A stretch of DNA of 64,000 bases from Jeotgalibaca sp. MA1X17-3 (GTDB lineage Bacteria > Bacillota > Bacilli > Lactobacillales > Aerococcaceae): contig NZ_CP090983.1 in assembly GCF_021513155.1 (NCBI RefSeq), positions 1,411,001 through 1,475,000 on the forward strand, given 5' to 3'. Positions 17,980 to 27,746 of the stretch are shown here, piece after piece. The notes under the pieces are model-generated. The model searched no databases. It was given only the letters and a program-made list of their open reading frames with translations, and was not told where the DNA came from. A program made the position numbers and the translations under genes. Each line of letters opens with the position of its first letter. The first letter of the stretch is position 1.

Positions 17980-18627
17980 ATGAACACACAACCTTTATCC
18001 AACAAACGGAATCGAATTATCAATGAAGTTCTTAATGCAGTCACTCATGGAATTGGTACCCTGCTTAGCATTGCAGCTTTAGTATTTTTAATTATGAAGG
18101 GAGTAAAGTCCGGAGACACCACTCATCTGGCCGCTTATCTCCTTTACGGAATATCAATGATATTATTATTTTTGTCTTCTACACTTTACCATAGTTTTAG
18201 TTTTACTCGCTTCCAAAAAGTTTTCCGGTATATAGATCATGCATCTATTTATCTGTTAATAGCTGGAACATACACACCATTTGGTCTAATCGCTTTAGCA
18301 GGTAGAGCGGGTAATATTTTAATTGCCGTTGTATGGAGTCTTGCTTTGATTGGTGTTATTTTAAAAATATTCTTTGTTGGAAAATATAATGGTCTTTCTA
18401 CCATTCTTTACTTAGCAATGGGATGGCTAGCAATCTTTTTAATTAAACCCATGTATTCCTTCATGGGAACGGGTGGTTTGACACTCTTAGTTCTAGGTGG
18501 ACTGGCTTACAGTTTAGGTACGATTTTCTACAGTAATAAAAAATTTGGAATTATGCATGTGATCTGGCATCTCTTTGTACTAGCAGGAGCAGCTTTTCAT
18601 TACTTCGCTATTCTTTTATACGTTTAA
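17980..18627 (+). CDS. hlyIII: hemolysin III / PAQR-family membrane protein
   Basis: A seven-membrane-segment protein of 215 residues in the hemolysin III (PAQR) family. The family motifs are NAVTHGIGT near the N-terminus, SSTLYHSF, YIDHASIYLLIAGTYTPF and the C-terminal HVIWHLFVLAGAAFHYFAI. The His and Asp residues are the zinc-site ligands of the family. The name comes from a Bacillus cereus hemolysin, but most members have no proven lytic role, and membrane-stress or hydrolase functions have been proposed. The ribosome site AGGAGAG lies seven bases upstream. It is a single gene, convergent with dfrA. Confidence 0.9.
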   Translation: MNTQPLSNKRNRIINEVLNAVTHGIGTLLSIAALVFLIMKGVKSGDTTHLAAYLLYGISMILLFLSSTLYHSFSFTRFQKVFRYIDHASIYLLIAGTYTPFGLIALAGRAGNILIAVVWSLALIGVILKIFFVGKYNGLSTILYLAMGWLAIFLIKPMYSFMGTGGLTLLVLGGLAYSLGTIFYSNKKFGIMHVIWHLFVLAGAAFHYFAILLYV

Positions 18628-18643
18628 AAATAAATAAAAAGTA

Positions 18644-18686
18644 AAAGCAGCTTCCGATTTTATAATCTGGAAAGCTGCTTTTTTTG
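18644..18686. terminator. terminator between convergent hlyIII and dfrA
   Basis: AAGCAGCTTCC pairs with GGAAAGCTGCTT with one bulged base, followed on the plus strand by a run of eight T. The A-rich sequence on the other side offers a weaker U-tract for dfrA transcripts. Confidence 0.8.
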
Positions 18687-18694
18687 ATGAATAA

Positions 18695-19201
18695 TTATCT
18701 AATCGGTTTGGCTTTATTTTTTCGGGTAAATTTACGGAAAACATGCGCATAGATATTTTTATCATCTTCTAGGCCATCATATTCTCGGTCCAATTCCCAC
18801 TCATTCCAGTTAATTGTTGGAAAAAAGGTATCTCCTTGAAAATCAGCCTCAATTTTTGTTTGCCACAACGTATCTGCATATGGCAAAAACAAAGAGTAAA
18901 TCTCACTACCACCAATGATATAAATATCTTCCTCTTTATTCGTAATCAAAGCTAATTCTTCAATAGCTTGAATGACGTATGCATCTCCCGCATCATAATG
19001 ATTTTGCCTAGTTATGATGATGTTTTTTCGATTTGGTAAGAGACGTTTCCCCATGCTTTCAAAAGTTTTCCGCCCCATTACTACTGTTTTTCCTGTCGTA
19101 GTTGCTTTAAAAAACTTCATGTCATTTGGCAAGCGCCAAGGGAGTTTACCATTTTTTCCAATGGCTCCACTTTCATCTTCCGCCCAAATAAAACTAATCA
19201 T
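18695..19201 (-). CDS. dfrA: dihydrofolate reductase
   Basis: Reduces dihydrofolate to tetrahydrofolate with NADPH, regenerating the cofactor consumed by the ThyA encoded just upstream. The protein of about 168 residues begins MISFIWAEDESGAIGKNGKLPW. It has the active-site acid in NDMKFFK, the NADPH site VVMGRKTFES, and IYIIGGSEIY. The start at 19201 follows GGAGGGGAG; an in-frame start at 19219 adds six unneeded residues. Spacing to thyA is 35 bases, so the two are probably one unit behind the ABC-F gene. Confidence 0.95.
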   Translation of the reverse strand: MISFIWAEDESGAIGKNGKLPWRLPNDMKFFKATTTGKTVVMGRKTFESMGKRLLPNRKNIIITRQNHYDAGDAYVIQAIEELALITNKEEDIYIIGGSEIYSLFLPYADTLWQTKIEADFQGDTFFPTINWNEWELDREYDGLEDDKNIYAHVFRKFTRKNKAKPIR

Positions 19202-19236
19202 ATGAATTCTCCCCTCCAATTTTTATAAGATCAATC

Positions 19237-20184
19237 TTAAACTGCTATTGGTGCTTTAATGGAAGGGTGACTCTTATATCCCTTTAGAACAATATCTTCT
19301 TTTTCCATTTCAAAGATTGATTTTGTAGAATCTTTTAGGACTAATTGAGGTAATACAAATGATTCTCGAGAGAGTTGTTCTTGAATTTGTTCTAGATGAT
19401 TAGAATAAAGATGAGCGTCTCCTAGTGTATGAACGAATTCGCCTACTTCCAAACCTGTTTCATTGGCAATTAAGTGAGTCAAGAGTGCATAACTTGCAAT
19501 GTTAAAAGGAACTCCCAAGAAAACGTCTGCACTTCTTTGATATAATTGGCAGCTTAATTTTCCATCTGCTACATAAAACTGAAAAAGAGTATGGCAAGGA
19601 GGAAGTGCCATTGTTGGGACATCTTCTGGATTCCAGGCTGAAACGATCATTCTTCGCGAGTCTGGATTGGTTTTAATTAGGTGTATGACATCCTTTATCT
19701 GATCAATCGTATCTCCTTGTGTTGTCTTCCAACGACGCCACTGGGACCCATAGATATTTCCTAATTCTCCATGCTTTTCAGCAAAATGGCTATCCTGCAG
19801 AACAAGATCACGGAATTTTTTCATTTCTATTTTGTATTGATCATGAAAAATAGGATCTACCAAAGAACGTCGACCAAAATCTTTCATATCTGGACCTTTG
19901 TAATCTGAAGATTGAATATATCTTTCAAAAGCCCATTCGTCCCAAATATGATTATTATTTTCCAAAAGGTAACGGATATTCGTGTCCCCTTTTAAAAACC
20001 AAAGCAATTCACTTTTGATTAATCCAAAAGCAATTTTTTTGGTAGTCAGAATAGGAAATCCTTCTTGAAGGTCAAAGCGCATTTGATGTCCAAATACACT
20101 TTTCGTTCCCGTACCCGTTCGGTCTTCTTTCGTAACCCCTTCAGTAAGGATTCTTTTTGCTAAATCAAAATATTGTTGTGTCAT
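19237..20184 (-). CDS. thyA: thymidylate synthase
   Basis: Makes dTMP from dUMP with methylene-tetrahydrofolate. At 315 residues it is the longer type known from Lactobacillus casei, with an insert of about 50 residues relative to the 264-residue E. coli enzyme. The catalytic Cys is in LPPCHTLFQFYV. Also visible are the dUMP-binding RRMIVSAWNPEDV, RSADVFLGVPFNIASYALL and HLYSNHLEQI. It pairs with the dfrA encoded downstream. GGAGAG lies upstream of the ATG. Confidence 0.97.
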   Translation of the reverse strand: MTQQYFDLAKRILTEGVTKEDRTGTGTKSVFGHQMRFDLQEGFPILTTKKIAFGLIKSELLWFLKGDTNIRYLLENNNHIWDEWAFERYIQSSDYKGPDMKDFGRRSLVDPIFHDQYKIEMKKFRDLVLQDSHFAEKHGELGNIYGSQWRRWKTTQGDTIDQIKDVIHLIKTNPDSRRMIVSAWNPEDVPTMALPPCHTLFQFYVADGKLSCQLYQRSADVFLGVPFNIASYALLTHLIANETGLEVGEFVHTLGDAHLYSNHLEQIQEQLSRESFVLPQLVLKDSTKSIFEMEKEDIVLKGYKSHPSIKAPIAV

Positions 20185-20225
20185 TATACTCTCTCCGTTT
20201 CAAAACATGGGGCAGCTCAGAAGAA

Positions 20226-22130
20226 TTATTCTTCTATATACTGACTTAGATATTCATATCTTTCCCATTTATGTACTATATCTTCTTCCAGAGAATCCAG
20301 TTCTCGTTGTAATTCAGCTAACCTTTCATACTCACTTGCATTTTCTAGCATCTCTTCTTTAAGAGTTTCAGCTTTTTCTTCTGCTAAAGTAATATTCTCT
20401 TCCAGTTGATTCCATTCTTGTTGTTCTTTATAAGTAAGCTTTATTTTTTCTTGGCTAACTGGTTTTTTTGCTTCTGGTTTATGTGTTTTAGTAGGAGCAT
20501 TTTTTTCTTGTTGTTTTGCTTCTTTTGCTTCTACGACTTGCCAGTCTACATATTCACTCATATTGCCATAAAATAATGCAGGTCCTCCTGGATGGTCAAT
20601 GATAAGAAGTTTATCTGCAACCTTATCTAAGAAATAACGGTCATGAGAAACAACCAGTACGGCTCCTTGAAACGTAGTTAAATAATCTTCCAATACCGTA
20701 AGAGTATCAATATCTAGATCATTAGTAGGCTCATCAAATAAAAGTACATTTGGCTGTGTCATGAGAAGTTTTAATAGATACAAACGACGCTTTTCCCCAC
20801 CTGAAAGGGAACGAATTAAGCTACCATGCATTTCTTTTGGAAAAAGGAACGTTTCTAATAAATCAGCAACACTGGCAGAAGTTCCGTCTTGTCGTTTGGC
20901 TTCTTCTGCAACTTCTTGTAGGTAAGTAATCACTCTTTTATCTTCCGGGAATGGTTCCATAATTTGTCGGTAATAACCAATACGTACCGTTTCTCCTACA
21001 ATTAACTCGCCAGAATCAGGATCTTTTTCTCCAGCCAACATTTTCAAGAAAGTGGTCTTCCCTGATCCATTTTTCCCTACAATACCAATGCGATCTTCGG
21101 ATTGAAAGATGTGACTGAAGTCATTCATAATGTGTTTTTCTCCAGCACTTAGCGCAATATTTTCTAAATTAAATACTCGTTTCCCTAAACGTGAACCTTC
21201 TAAGCTGATCTCTAATTGACTATCAGAACTGGTTTGACTTACGTTATCTTCTAATGATTCAAAGCGATGAATTCGAGCTTGTTGTTTCGTTGTTCGAGCT
21301 TTAGCCCCTTTACGCATCCATTCTAATTCACTTTTATATAGCTTTAATTGTTTATCGTTCATTTTCCTTTGAATCGCTTCTCTTTCAGCTTTTTGCTCCA
21401 AATAAGAAGCATAATTCCCTGTATATGTTTCGATGCCTCCGTCTTGTAATTCAAACATGTGATTGGTAACTCGTTCTAAGAAATACCGATCATGTGTAAC
21501 AAGAAGTAAGGACCCTTTATATTGAGAAAGATATTTTTCAAGCCAGAGAATCGCATCCATATCTAAATGGTTGGTAGGCTCATCTAACAGTAATAAATCT
21601 GGAGACTGAATTAATGTCATTGCTAATCCGACTCTTTTTTGTTGACTACCAGATAACTCGCCTATTTTTTGCTCTAAATTTGTTAAACCTAGCTTATTAA
21701 GAATCGTTTTTATTTGAACATCCGCTTGCCAAGCATTTTCTGCATTCATTTTTTGTTCTGCTTCAGCAAACCCATCTTGAAATTCAGGATTAAGACTATC
21801 TTCCATTAATCGATCTAAAGCTACTTCATAATTTTTAACGGTTTGGATAATAGGTGCATCTCCAGTATAGACCGTTTCAAAAATCGTATCTTCTAGTGGA
21901 AGCTCAGTAGCTTGAGATAAGTAGCCAATTCGATAATCTTTTGACGTTTCAATGGTTCCCGAATCTGGTTTATCATTATTAGCGATAATTTCTAAGAGTG
22001 AACTTTTCCCACTTCCATTTTTACCTACCAGTCCAACATACTCTCCTTCACGAATTGTGAAGGAGATTTTTTGAAATAATTCTTTCATACCATACGACTT
22101 GGTTAGTTCTATTGCTTTCAAATCTTTCAT
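20226..22130 (-). CDS. ABC-F ATPase, Uup/YfmR type
   Basis: A soluble protein with two ABC ATPase cassettes and no membrane segments, 634 residues. Cassette 1 has Walker A GKNGSGKSSL and Walker B LLLLDEPTNHLD. Its signature reads LSGSQQKR, where the usual second Gly is Ser. Cassette 2 has GKNGSGKTTFLK, LSGGEKRR and VLLFDEPTNDLD. A basic interdomain linker (about 240-310: RKMNDKQLKLYKSEL, GAKARTTKQQ) and a C-terminal coiled coil (about 565-634) are typical of Uup/YfmR. These proteins act on the ribosome exit site to relieve stalled translation. The tail separates it from the antibiotic-resistance ABC-F groups, though paralogue assignment by eye is not certain. It appears to lead an operon with thyA and dfrA. 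Confidence 0.88.
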   Translation of the reverse strand: MKDLKAIELTKSYGMKELFQKISFTIREGEYVGLVGKNGSGKSSLLEIIANNDKPDSGTIETSKDYRIGYLSQATELPLEDTIFETVYTGDAPIIQTVKNYEVALDRLMEDSLNPEFQDGFAEAEQKMNAENAWQADVQIKTILNKLGLTNLEQKIGELSGSQQKRVGLAMTLIQSPDLLLLDEPTNHLDMDAILWLEKYLSQYKGSLLLVTHDRYFLERVTNHMFELQDGGIETYTGNYASYLEQKAEREAIQRKMNDKQLKLYKSELEWMRKGAKARTTKQQARIHRFESLEDNVSQTSSDSQLEISLEGSRLGKRVFNLENIALSAGEKHIMNDFSHIFQSEDRIGIVGKNGSGKTTFLKMLAGEKDPDSGELIVGETVRIGYYRQIMEPFPEDKRVITYLQEVAEEAKRQDGTSASVADLLETFLFPKEMHGSLIRSLSGGEKRRLYLLKLLMTQPNVLLFDEPTNDLDIDTLTVLEDYLTTFQGAVLVVSHDRYFLDKVADKLLIIDHPGGPALFYGNMSEYVDWQVVEAKEAKQQEKNAPTKTHKPEAKKPVSQEKIKLTYKEQQEWNQLEENITLAEEKAETLKEEMLENASEYERLAELQRELDSLEEDIVHKWERYEYLSQYIEE

Positions 22131-22217
22131 ATATCTTTATCCATCCCTATCTATACGTTCCTCTTTATAAATATTCCTTTTCCAGTATACAGGAAGTACC
22201 TTCAAATTCCTATGGTC

Positions 22218-23894
22218 TTAAAATAAACCAGTTACCGTTCCATCATCCAGTATATCCATATGAAGAGCTGCAGGATCCTTAGGTAAACCTGGCATGGTCA
22301 GGATATCACCCGTTAAAGCAACGATAAAGCCAGCACCAATCTTAGGAACGAATTCACGAATCGTTACTGTGAAGCCTTCTGGTCTTCCTAGTAGCGTAGG
22401 ATCATCGGATAATGAATACTGGGTTTTTGCCATACAAATGGGTAAGTTTCCCCATCCTTGCTTTTTAAATTGTTTCATTTGATTGAGGGCAGTTTTCGTA
22501 TATTGTACTCCTGTTCCTCCGTAAATTTTAGTCACAATTTTTTCAATTTTTTCTTGAATGGTTGTTTTCTCCGTATCATATAGTGGACAAAATTCTTCTT
22601 GATTACTTTCTGAAGCTTCTACAACAGCCTTTGCTAAATCTGTTCCTCCTTTAGGACCGTTCTCCCATACAGAAGTAGAGACACAAGAAACTCCTAAACG
22701 TTCACAGCCTTTTTTCACTGCTTCTATTTCAGCAGGGGTATCTTTGGTAAATTCATTAATAGCTACCACTACAGGAACTCCATATCTTTGCATATTTTCA
22801 ATGTGCTTTTGTAAGTTAGTAAATCCTTTTTCAACTGCTTCCACATTTTCTTCTGATGCTAAATTTTTTACTTTTATTCCACCATGCATTTTCAAACTAC
22901 GAATAGTAGCAACCATAACTATTGTATCAGGTGTTTTTCCTAAGATCGGACATTTGATATCTAAGAATTTCTCAGCCCCTAAATCCGCCCCAAATCCAGC
23001 TTCTGTTACAACAAAATCGGCAAGTTTTAGTGCTGTCTTTGTTGCCAGAACACTATTACATCCATGTGCAATATTAGCAAAGGGCCCTCCATGAACAAAA
23101 GCTGGAGTATGATACAACGTTTGCACTAAGTTTGGCTCCAGTGCATCTTTCATAAGAAGGGTTAATGCTCCTTCAACTTTTAAATCTTGAACTCTTACAG
23201 GAGAACGATCTATTTTATATCCAATTACAATATTGGCTAATCGTTTCTTCAAATCAGCCAAACTAGTTGCTAGACAGAGAATTGCCATAATTTCACTCGC
23301 TACTGTTATATCAAAGCCATCTTCTCGAGGAACACCATTCGTTGGGCCCCCTAAACCAATTACAATATTACGTAACGCACGATCATTAATATCCATAACT
23401 CTTTTCCAGCTAATTCTACGACTATCTATTTGGAGTTCATTTCCTTGTTGGATATGATTATCAATTAAAGCAGATAATGCATTATTAGTAGTCGTAATCG
23501 CATGCATATCACCAGTGAAATGAAGATTAATTTCTTCCATCGGTTGTAACTGAGCAAAGCCACCCCCCGCTGCTCCACCTTTCATTCCCATTACAGGGCC
23601 TAATGAGGGTTCTCTTAAAGCAATCATGGCTTTCTTTCCTATCTCCGTCAAAGCATCTCCCAATCCAACTGTAACGGTTGATTTTCCTTCTCCAGCTGGT
23701 GTAGGGCTAATCGCAGTAACGAGAATCAGTTTTCCATCTTTTTGTTCAGAAAGTCCCTCAATGGTTTTCATATCTATTTTTGCTTTATGAGGTCCATATT
23801 GTTTGATGTCCTTTTCGTTAAGACCCAAATTTCTGGCGATGTCCGTTATAGGTTTCATTTGATTTTGCTGGGCAATTTCAATATCTGTTTTCAT
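22218..23894 (-). CDS. fhs: formate--tetrahydrofolate ligase
   Basis: ATP-dependent ligation of formate to tetrahydrofolate, feeding 10-formyl-THF into purine synthesis and initiator tRNA formylation. The 558-residue protein has the P-loop ISPTPAGEGKSTVTVGL (about residue 65), REPSLGPVMGMKGGAAGGG, the GDMHAITTTNNALSALIDNH box and TEAGFGADLGAEKF, all diagnostic. The ribosome site AGAAGGG precedes the ATG at about 11 bases. It lies alone after the lepA terminator and 87 bases before the ABC-F gene. Confidence 0.97.
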   Translation of the reverse strand: MKTDIEIAQQNQMKPITDIARNLGLNEKDIKQYGPHKAKIDMKTIEGLSEQKDGKLILVTAISPTPAGEGKSTVTVGLGDALTEIGKKAMIALREPSLGPVMGMKGGAAGGGFAQLQPMEEINLHFTGDMHAITTTNNALSALIDNHIQQGNELQIDSRRISWKRVMDINDRALRNIVIGLGGPTNGVPREDGFDITVASEIMAILCLATSLADLKKRLANIVIGYKIDRSPVRVQDLKVEGALTLLMKDALEPNLVQTLYHTPAFVHGGPFANIAHGCNSVLATKTALKLADFVVTEAGFGADLGAEKFLDIKCPILGKTPDTIVMVATIRSLKMHGGIKVKNLASEENVEAVEKGFTNLQKHIENMQRYGVPVVVAINEFTKDTPAEIEAVKKGCERLGVSCVSTSVWENGPKGGTDLAKAVVEASESNQEEFCPLYDTEKTTIQEKIEKIVTKIYGGTGVQYTKTALNQMKQFKKQGWGNLPICMAKTQYSLSDDPTLLGRPEGFTVTIREFVPKIGAGFIVALTGDILTMPGLPKDPAALHMDILDDGTVTGLF

Positions 23895-23966
23895 ATAATA
23901 AATTCATCCCTTCTAGTTAAAAAGTTCCAATAGAATAATAACAAGCATTTTTTATCCTTTTTATTC

Positions 23967-24009
23967 AAAAACCCTGAATCCATTAATGTTAAAATGGATT
24001 CAGGGTTTT
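23967..24009 (-). terminator. terminator of lepA
   Basis: A 17-base stem (23967-23984 with 23993-24009) built around CCCTGAATCC and GGATTCAGGG, with T-rich sequence following on the minus strand. It lies immediately after the lepA stop. Confidence 0.88.
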
Positions 24010-24029
24010 ACACTACTTACCTAAAAAAA

Positions 24030-25877
24030 TTATTTGCCTTCTTCTTCATCCATCTTCAATACAGACATAAAGGCTTCTTGTGGAACTTCTACGGATCCTA
24101 CTTGTTTCATTCGTTTTTTACCTGCTTTTTGTTTTTCAAGTAATTTACGTTTACGAGAAACATCTCCACCGTAACATTTAGCTAAAACGTTCTTACGCAA
24201 TGCTTTAATTGTAGAACGTGCTAGTATTTTGTGTCCAATTGCGGCTTGAATAGGAATCTCAAATTGTTGACGAGGAATGATTCCACGTAGTTTATCAGTA
24301 ATCACTCGACCTCTTTGAGCAGCAAAATCACGATGAATAATACTACTCAATGCATCAACGACTTCTCCGTTCAACAAAATATCCATCTTAACTAGTTTGC
24401 TCTCCCGATGTCCAATCATCTCATAATCTAAAGAAGCATACCCTTTCGTGCTGGATTTTAATTTATCAAAGAAATCGAAAATAATTTCTCCTAAAGGAAT
24501 TTCATAAATAACATTAACCCGGTTGTCATCTAGATAGTCCATGGTTAAGAAGTTTCCTCGTTTTCGTTGTGCAATTTCCATAACTGCACCAACATAATCA
24601 TTAGGAACCATGATATTTGCTTTTACGTAGGGTTCTTCTACACTCTCGACCTCTGTTGCATCGGGCATTTCGGATGGATTATCAATCGAAATAGTGGTTC
24701 CATCTGTTTTATTAATATTATAGATAACAGAAGGTGCCGTTGTGATAATATCCAAATCAAACTCACGTTCAATTCGTTCTTGAATGACATCCATATGAAG
24801 CATTCCTAAAAATCCTGTTCGGAAACCAAATCCTAGAGCTTGAGAAGATTCTGCTTCAAACTGAAGGGAAGCATCATTTAACTGTAATTTCTCTAGCGCT
24901 TCTCGTAAATCATTGAAATCCGAAGCATCTACTGGGTAGATTCCACAATACACCATTGGATTCAGCTTGCGATAGCCTTCTAACGGCTTTTCAGCTGGGT
25001 TTTCTAGCAAGGTCACAGTATCTCCGACACGTGCATCTTGAATCGTTTTAATGCTTGCAGTAACATACCCAACGTCCCCAACCATCAAAAAGTCTCTTGC
25101 AATTGGCTTAGGAGAGAAGATACCTACTTCTGTTACGTCAAACGTTTTTCCATTTGACATCATTTGGATTGTATCACCGGGACGTAAAATACCACTCTTT
25201 ATCCGAATGTTTAAAACAACACCTCGATAAGGGTCATAGGCTGAATCAAAAATCATTGCTTGCAAAGGAGCTTCTATATCCCCTTCAGGAGCTGGGATTT
25301 TTTCAACGATTTGTTCTAATAATTCATCAATTCCAATTCCAGCTTTAGCACTAGCTAATACCGCCTCACTCGCATCAATTCCCACAACGTCTTCTACTTC
25401 TTTGCGAACACGTTCTGGATCAGCAGCTGGCAAATCGATTTTATTAATAACTGGAATAATTTCCAAATCATTATCAATGGCTAGATACACGTTCGCCAAC
25501 GTTTGAGCTTCCACACCTTGAGCTGCATCTACAACTAGAATAGCACCTTCACAGGCAGCTAGACTACGAGAGACTTCGTATGTAAAGTCGACGTGTCCAG
25601 GAGTATCGATTAAGTGAAAAATGTAATCTTCTCCATCGTTAGCATGATAAGTCAGCTCTACAGCATTTAATTTAATCGTAATGCCTCGCTCCCGCTCTAG
25701 ATCCATTGAATCTAACATTTGCGCTTGCATATTTCGATTAGCTACCGTATCAGTCATTTGAAGAATTCGATCAGCCAACGTAGACTTCCCATGATCGATA
25801 TGGGCGATAATTGAAAAGTTTCTTATCTTTTTTTGTCTTTCTTTCATTTGATCTATATTCATTTTATTTATATTCAT
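24030..25877 (-). CDS. lepA: elongation factor 4 (LepA)
   Basis: Translational GTPase related to EF-G, acting in initiation and back-translocation. The 615-residue protein has G1 AHIDHGKSTLADR, G2 RGITIKLNA, G3 DTPGHVDFTYEV, G4 NKIDLPAADP and G5 ASAKAG. The LepA-specific C-terminal domain follows, with VLAKCYGGDVSRKRKLLEKQKAGKKRMK. The ribosome site is weak (GTGAGC), with closely spaced ATGs (25877, 25862, 25847), so the exact start may differ by a few codons. It has its own near-consensus promoter and terminator, so it is monocistronic. Confidence 0.97.
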   Translation of the reverse strand: MNINKMNIDQMKERQKKIRNFSIIAHIDHGKSTLADRILQMTDTVANRNMQAQMLDSMDLERERGITIKLNAVELTYHANDGEDYIFHLIDTPGHVDFTYEVSRSLAACEGAILVVDAAQGVEAQTLANVYLAIDNDLEIIPVINKIDLPAADPERVRKEVEDVVGIDASEAVLASAKAGIGIDELLEQIVEKIPAPEGDIEAPLQAMIFDSAYDPYRGVVLNIRIKSGILRPGDTIQMMSNGKTFDVTEVGIFSPKPIARDFLMVGDVGYVTASIKTIQDARVGDTVTLLENPAEKPLEGYRKLNPMVYCGIYPVDASDFNDLREALEKLQLNDASLQFEAESSQALGFGFRTGFLGMLHMDVIQERIEREFDLDIITTAPSVIYNINKTDGTTISIDNPSEMPDATEVESVEEPYVKANIMVPNDYVGAVMEIAQRKRGNFLTMDYLDDNRVNVIYEIPLGEIIFDFFDKLKSSTKGYASLDYEMIGHRESKLVKMDILLNGEVVDALSSIIHRDFAAQRGRVITDKLRGIIPRQQFEIPIQAAIGHKILARSTIKALRKNVLAKCYGGDVSRKRKLLEKQKAGKKRMKQVGSVEVPQEAFMSVLKMDEEEGK

Positions 25878-25915
25878 TTAGATGCTCACTTTCTCATACT
25901 TCCTCTTATTTTAAA

Positions 25916-25944
25916 ATTATACCAATCCTGCTGACTTGTGACAA
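25916..25944 (-). promoter_or_regulatory. sigma-A promoter of lepA
   Basis: -35 TTGTCA (25939-25944) and a consensus -10 TATAAT (25916-25921) have a 17-base spacer on the minus strand, about 40 bases before the lepA start. Confidence 0.8.
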
Positions 25945-25976
25945 GGTTAGACGAAGAAGAAATGATTGAAAAGCAC

Positions 25977-26023
25977 AAAAAAGCCGAAATAGACACTGTT
26001 TCCTGTGTGTTTTCCAGCTTTTT
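25977..26023 (-). terminator. probable imperfect terminator of pckA
   Basis: Outer arms AAAAAGC and GCTTTTT enclose an imperfect inner stem (ACAC with GTGT). On the minus strand the outer arm ends in six T. It lies between the pckA stop and the lepA promoter, where a terminator is expected. Confidence 0.55.
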
Positions 26024-26066
26024 AAACATTTAAAGTATTTATTTTAGTTTTGTAAGATTCCCTACT

Positions 26067-27713
26067 CTATAAACTATCTATAATTTCTTTAACCGATTGA
26101 ATGGCTTCTATTGGCAAAGGTTCATCTGGATGAGACTTATTGAAGGTTTCTAGAAACTCTAATCTCATATCCATTCTTTCTTTCACTAATTTTTTATAGG
26201 TGGAATCCGTAAAATCAGGTTGGAACCCTTCCATAGATAAATAACTCATTCCTTTTACCTCACCAAAAGGAAGAAACTCTCCTGTTTTTTCTACCATTTC
26301 TTCAATAGCTTGTAGAGTTATCTCTTTAGGTATTTTTTTATCTAAGAAATAACCTGTATTAATGATATAACATTCCATATTTTTCCGATTCAAAAGTTCC
26401 GTAAAATCTTTGAAGTCTTCTGATAATGGGTACACTCGGAATGGATTCGCATACGGTTCAATTACTAATTGATCCGCCGATTCTCCTTTTTTAATATTTT
26501 CTGCACTTGTTCTCTTTGTAGCCAGAGTCGCTCCAAAGGTAGCACCTACTACAGGATCAGATATTTTTACTAAAGGTGGCATGGATTCATCTTTCATAAT
26601 CCAATAAACAGCATTAATTGGGTCTGTAAATTTATCAACTCTATTCGGTGTCGAGTATCTTGATTTGACTGTTCTACCATTTCCATTTCGAATATCTTCT
26701 GTGACTAATACTTTATTTCCATCTACATCTAAAGTCACCCCTACATTTTGCACCGTTACAAAATAATTTTGTTCTGGATGATCTGCAGGATAATCTTGTG
26801 TTTTATCAAAGTAGGAAGGTTCAAGTGCGATAGAAGAACCATCTTTTAAATTAATAAGAAAGGCATCATCATGTAAAACTTTTATTTCATACTTATTTTC
26901 ATGTTTGGCATGGGTTAACGTGGATTTCCCGGAACCAGATAACCCAAAAAATGAAGCAACATAAGTTGATCCATCATCTATATGAAAGGATTTTTGACCA
27001 CCATGACAAGCAACATAATGATTGCGATGCCCTGTAGCCCATGCTAGTGTTAGGGTCCCTTTTTTAAACTCACCAAAGTACTGCATCCCTAAAATACAGG
27101 CAACATTACGATCCGGTTCAAAATAAGCTAATCCCATTGGATAATCTGGATGGGTCCAGTCTGGATCTGCATAAATATATATATCCCCATCTGGATAAGA
27201 AATAGAGTCTTTATACATAGCATTATATTGGGGATTGGTACTCTGAAAATTGAGGAGCCAAGAATATAAATTATTTTCATATCCTTCCGGAAATGCAATA
27301 TGAGCCTTCACCATAAAATCAGGGTCTAGTCCAACATATCCAGTTGTTTTATAATATTTTTTATGACTGTTGTGATAAATAACATCACGAATAATTCCTT
27401 CTAAAAGATTGTCTTCCTCTTTATTTTCTCCGACAATTCTTCTCGCTTGAGCCGTTCTACCAAATATTTTCCCACCGTTCTCCACTAAAATTTTTGCATC
27501 ATCAGGGAGTCCCAGTTCTTTTGTATGGAGAACAGGTAAATCTGTAACAATCGTATTGTCAGAATGTAACGATAAGTGATACGCTTTTGCAACATCTAGA
27601 AGTTCGACCATGTTATTGCCATAAAATGCAGTTTCAATTGTCGTACGAAATTTGGATAACAAAGGATTTGACTTCTTTAAATCAGACTTTTCAAATCGTT
27701 CAATCGTTGCCAT
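26067..27713 (-). CDS. pckA: phosphoenolpyruvate carboxykinase (ATP)
   Basis: Converts oxaloacetate to phosphoenolpyruvate with ATP, or the reverse anaplerotic direction in some fermenters. The protein of about 548 residues has the PEPCK P-loop FFGLSGSGKSTLTHAKH, the metal-binding HDDAFLINLKDG, ALEPSYFDKTQDYP and the late FRVYPLSEDF region. The P-loop reads GSGKST where the classical ATP enzymes have GTGKTT, so this is a divergent branch, though clearly of the family. The start is ATG 27713 (MATIERF) with GGAG eight bases away; an in-frame GTG at 27722 abuts the ribosome site. A strong promoter with an overlapping cre-like dyad suggests glucose repression. Confidence 0.9.
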   Translation of the reverse strand: MATIERFEKSDLKKSNPLLSKFRTTIETAFYGNNMVELLDVAKAYHLSLHSDNTIVTDLPVLHTKELGLPDDAKILVENGGKIFGRTAQARRIVGENKEEDNLLEGIIRDVIYHNSHKKYYKTTGYVGLDPDFMVKAHIAFPEGYENNLYSWLLNFQSTNPQYNAMYKDSISYPDGDIYIYADPDWTHPDYPMGLAYFEPDRNVACILGMQYFGEFKKGTLTLAWATGHRNHYVACHGGQKSFHIDDGSTYVASFFGLSGSGKSTLTHAKHENKYEIKVLHDDAFLINLKDGSSIALEPSYFDKTQDYPADHPEQNYFVTVQNVGVTLDVDGNKVLVTEDIRNGNGRTVKSRYSTPNRVDKFTDPINAVYWIMKDESMPPLVKISDPVVGATFGATLATKRTSAENIKKGESADQLVIEPYANPFRVYPLSEDFKDFTELLNRKNMECYIINTGYFLDKKIPKEITLQAIEEMVEKTGEFLPFGEVKGMSYLSMEGFQPDFTDSTYKKLVKERMDMRLEFLETFNKSHPDEPLPIEAIQSVKEIIDSL

Positions 27714-27746
27714 AATTCCCACTCCTTTTTTATTATTACTAGTTCT

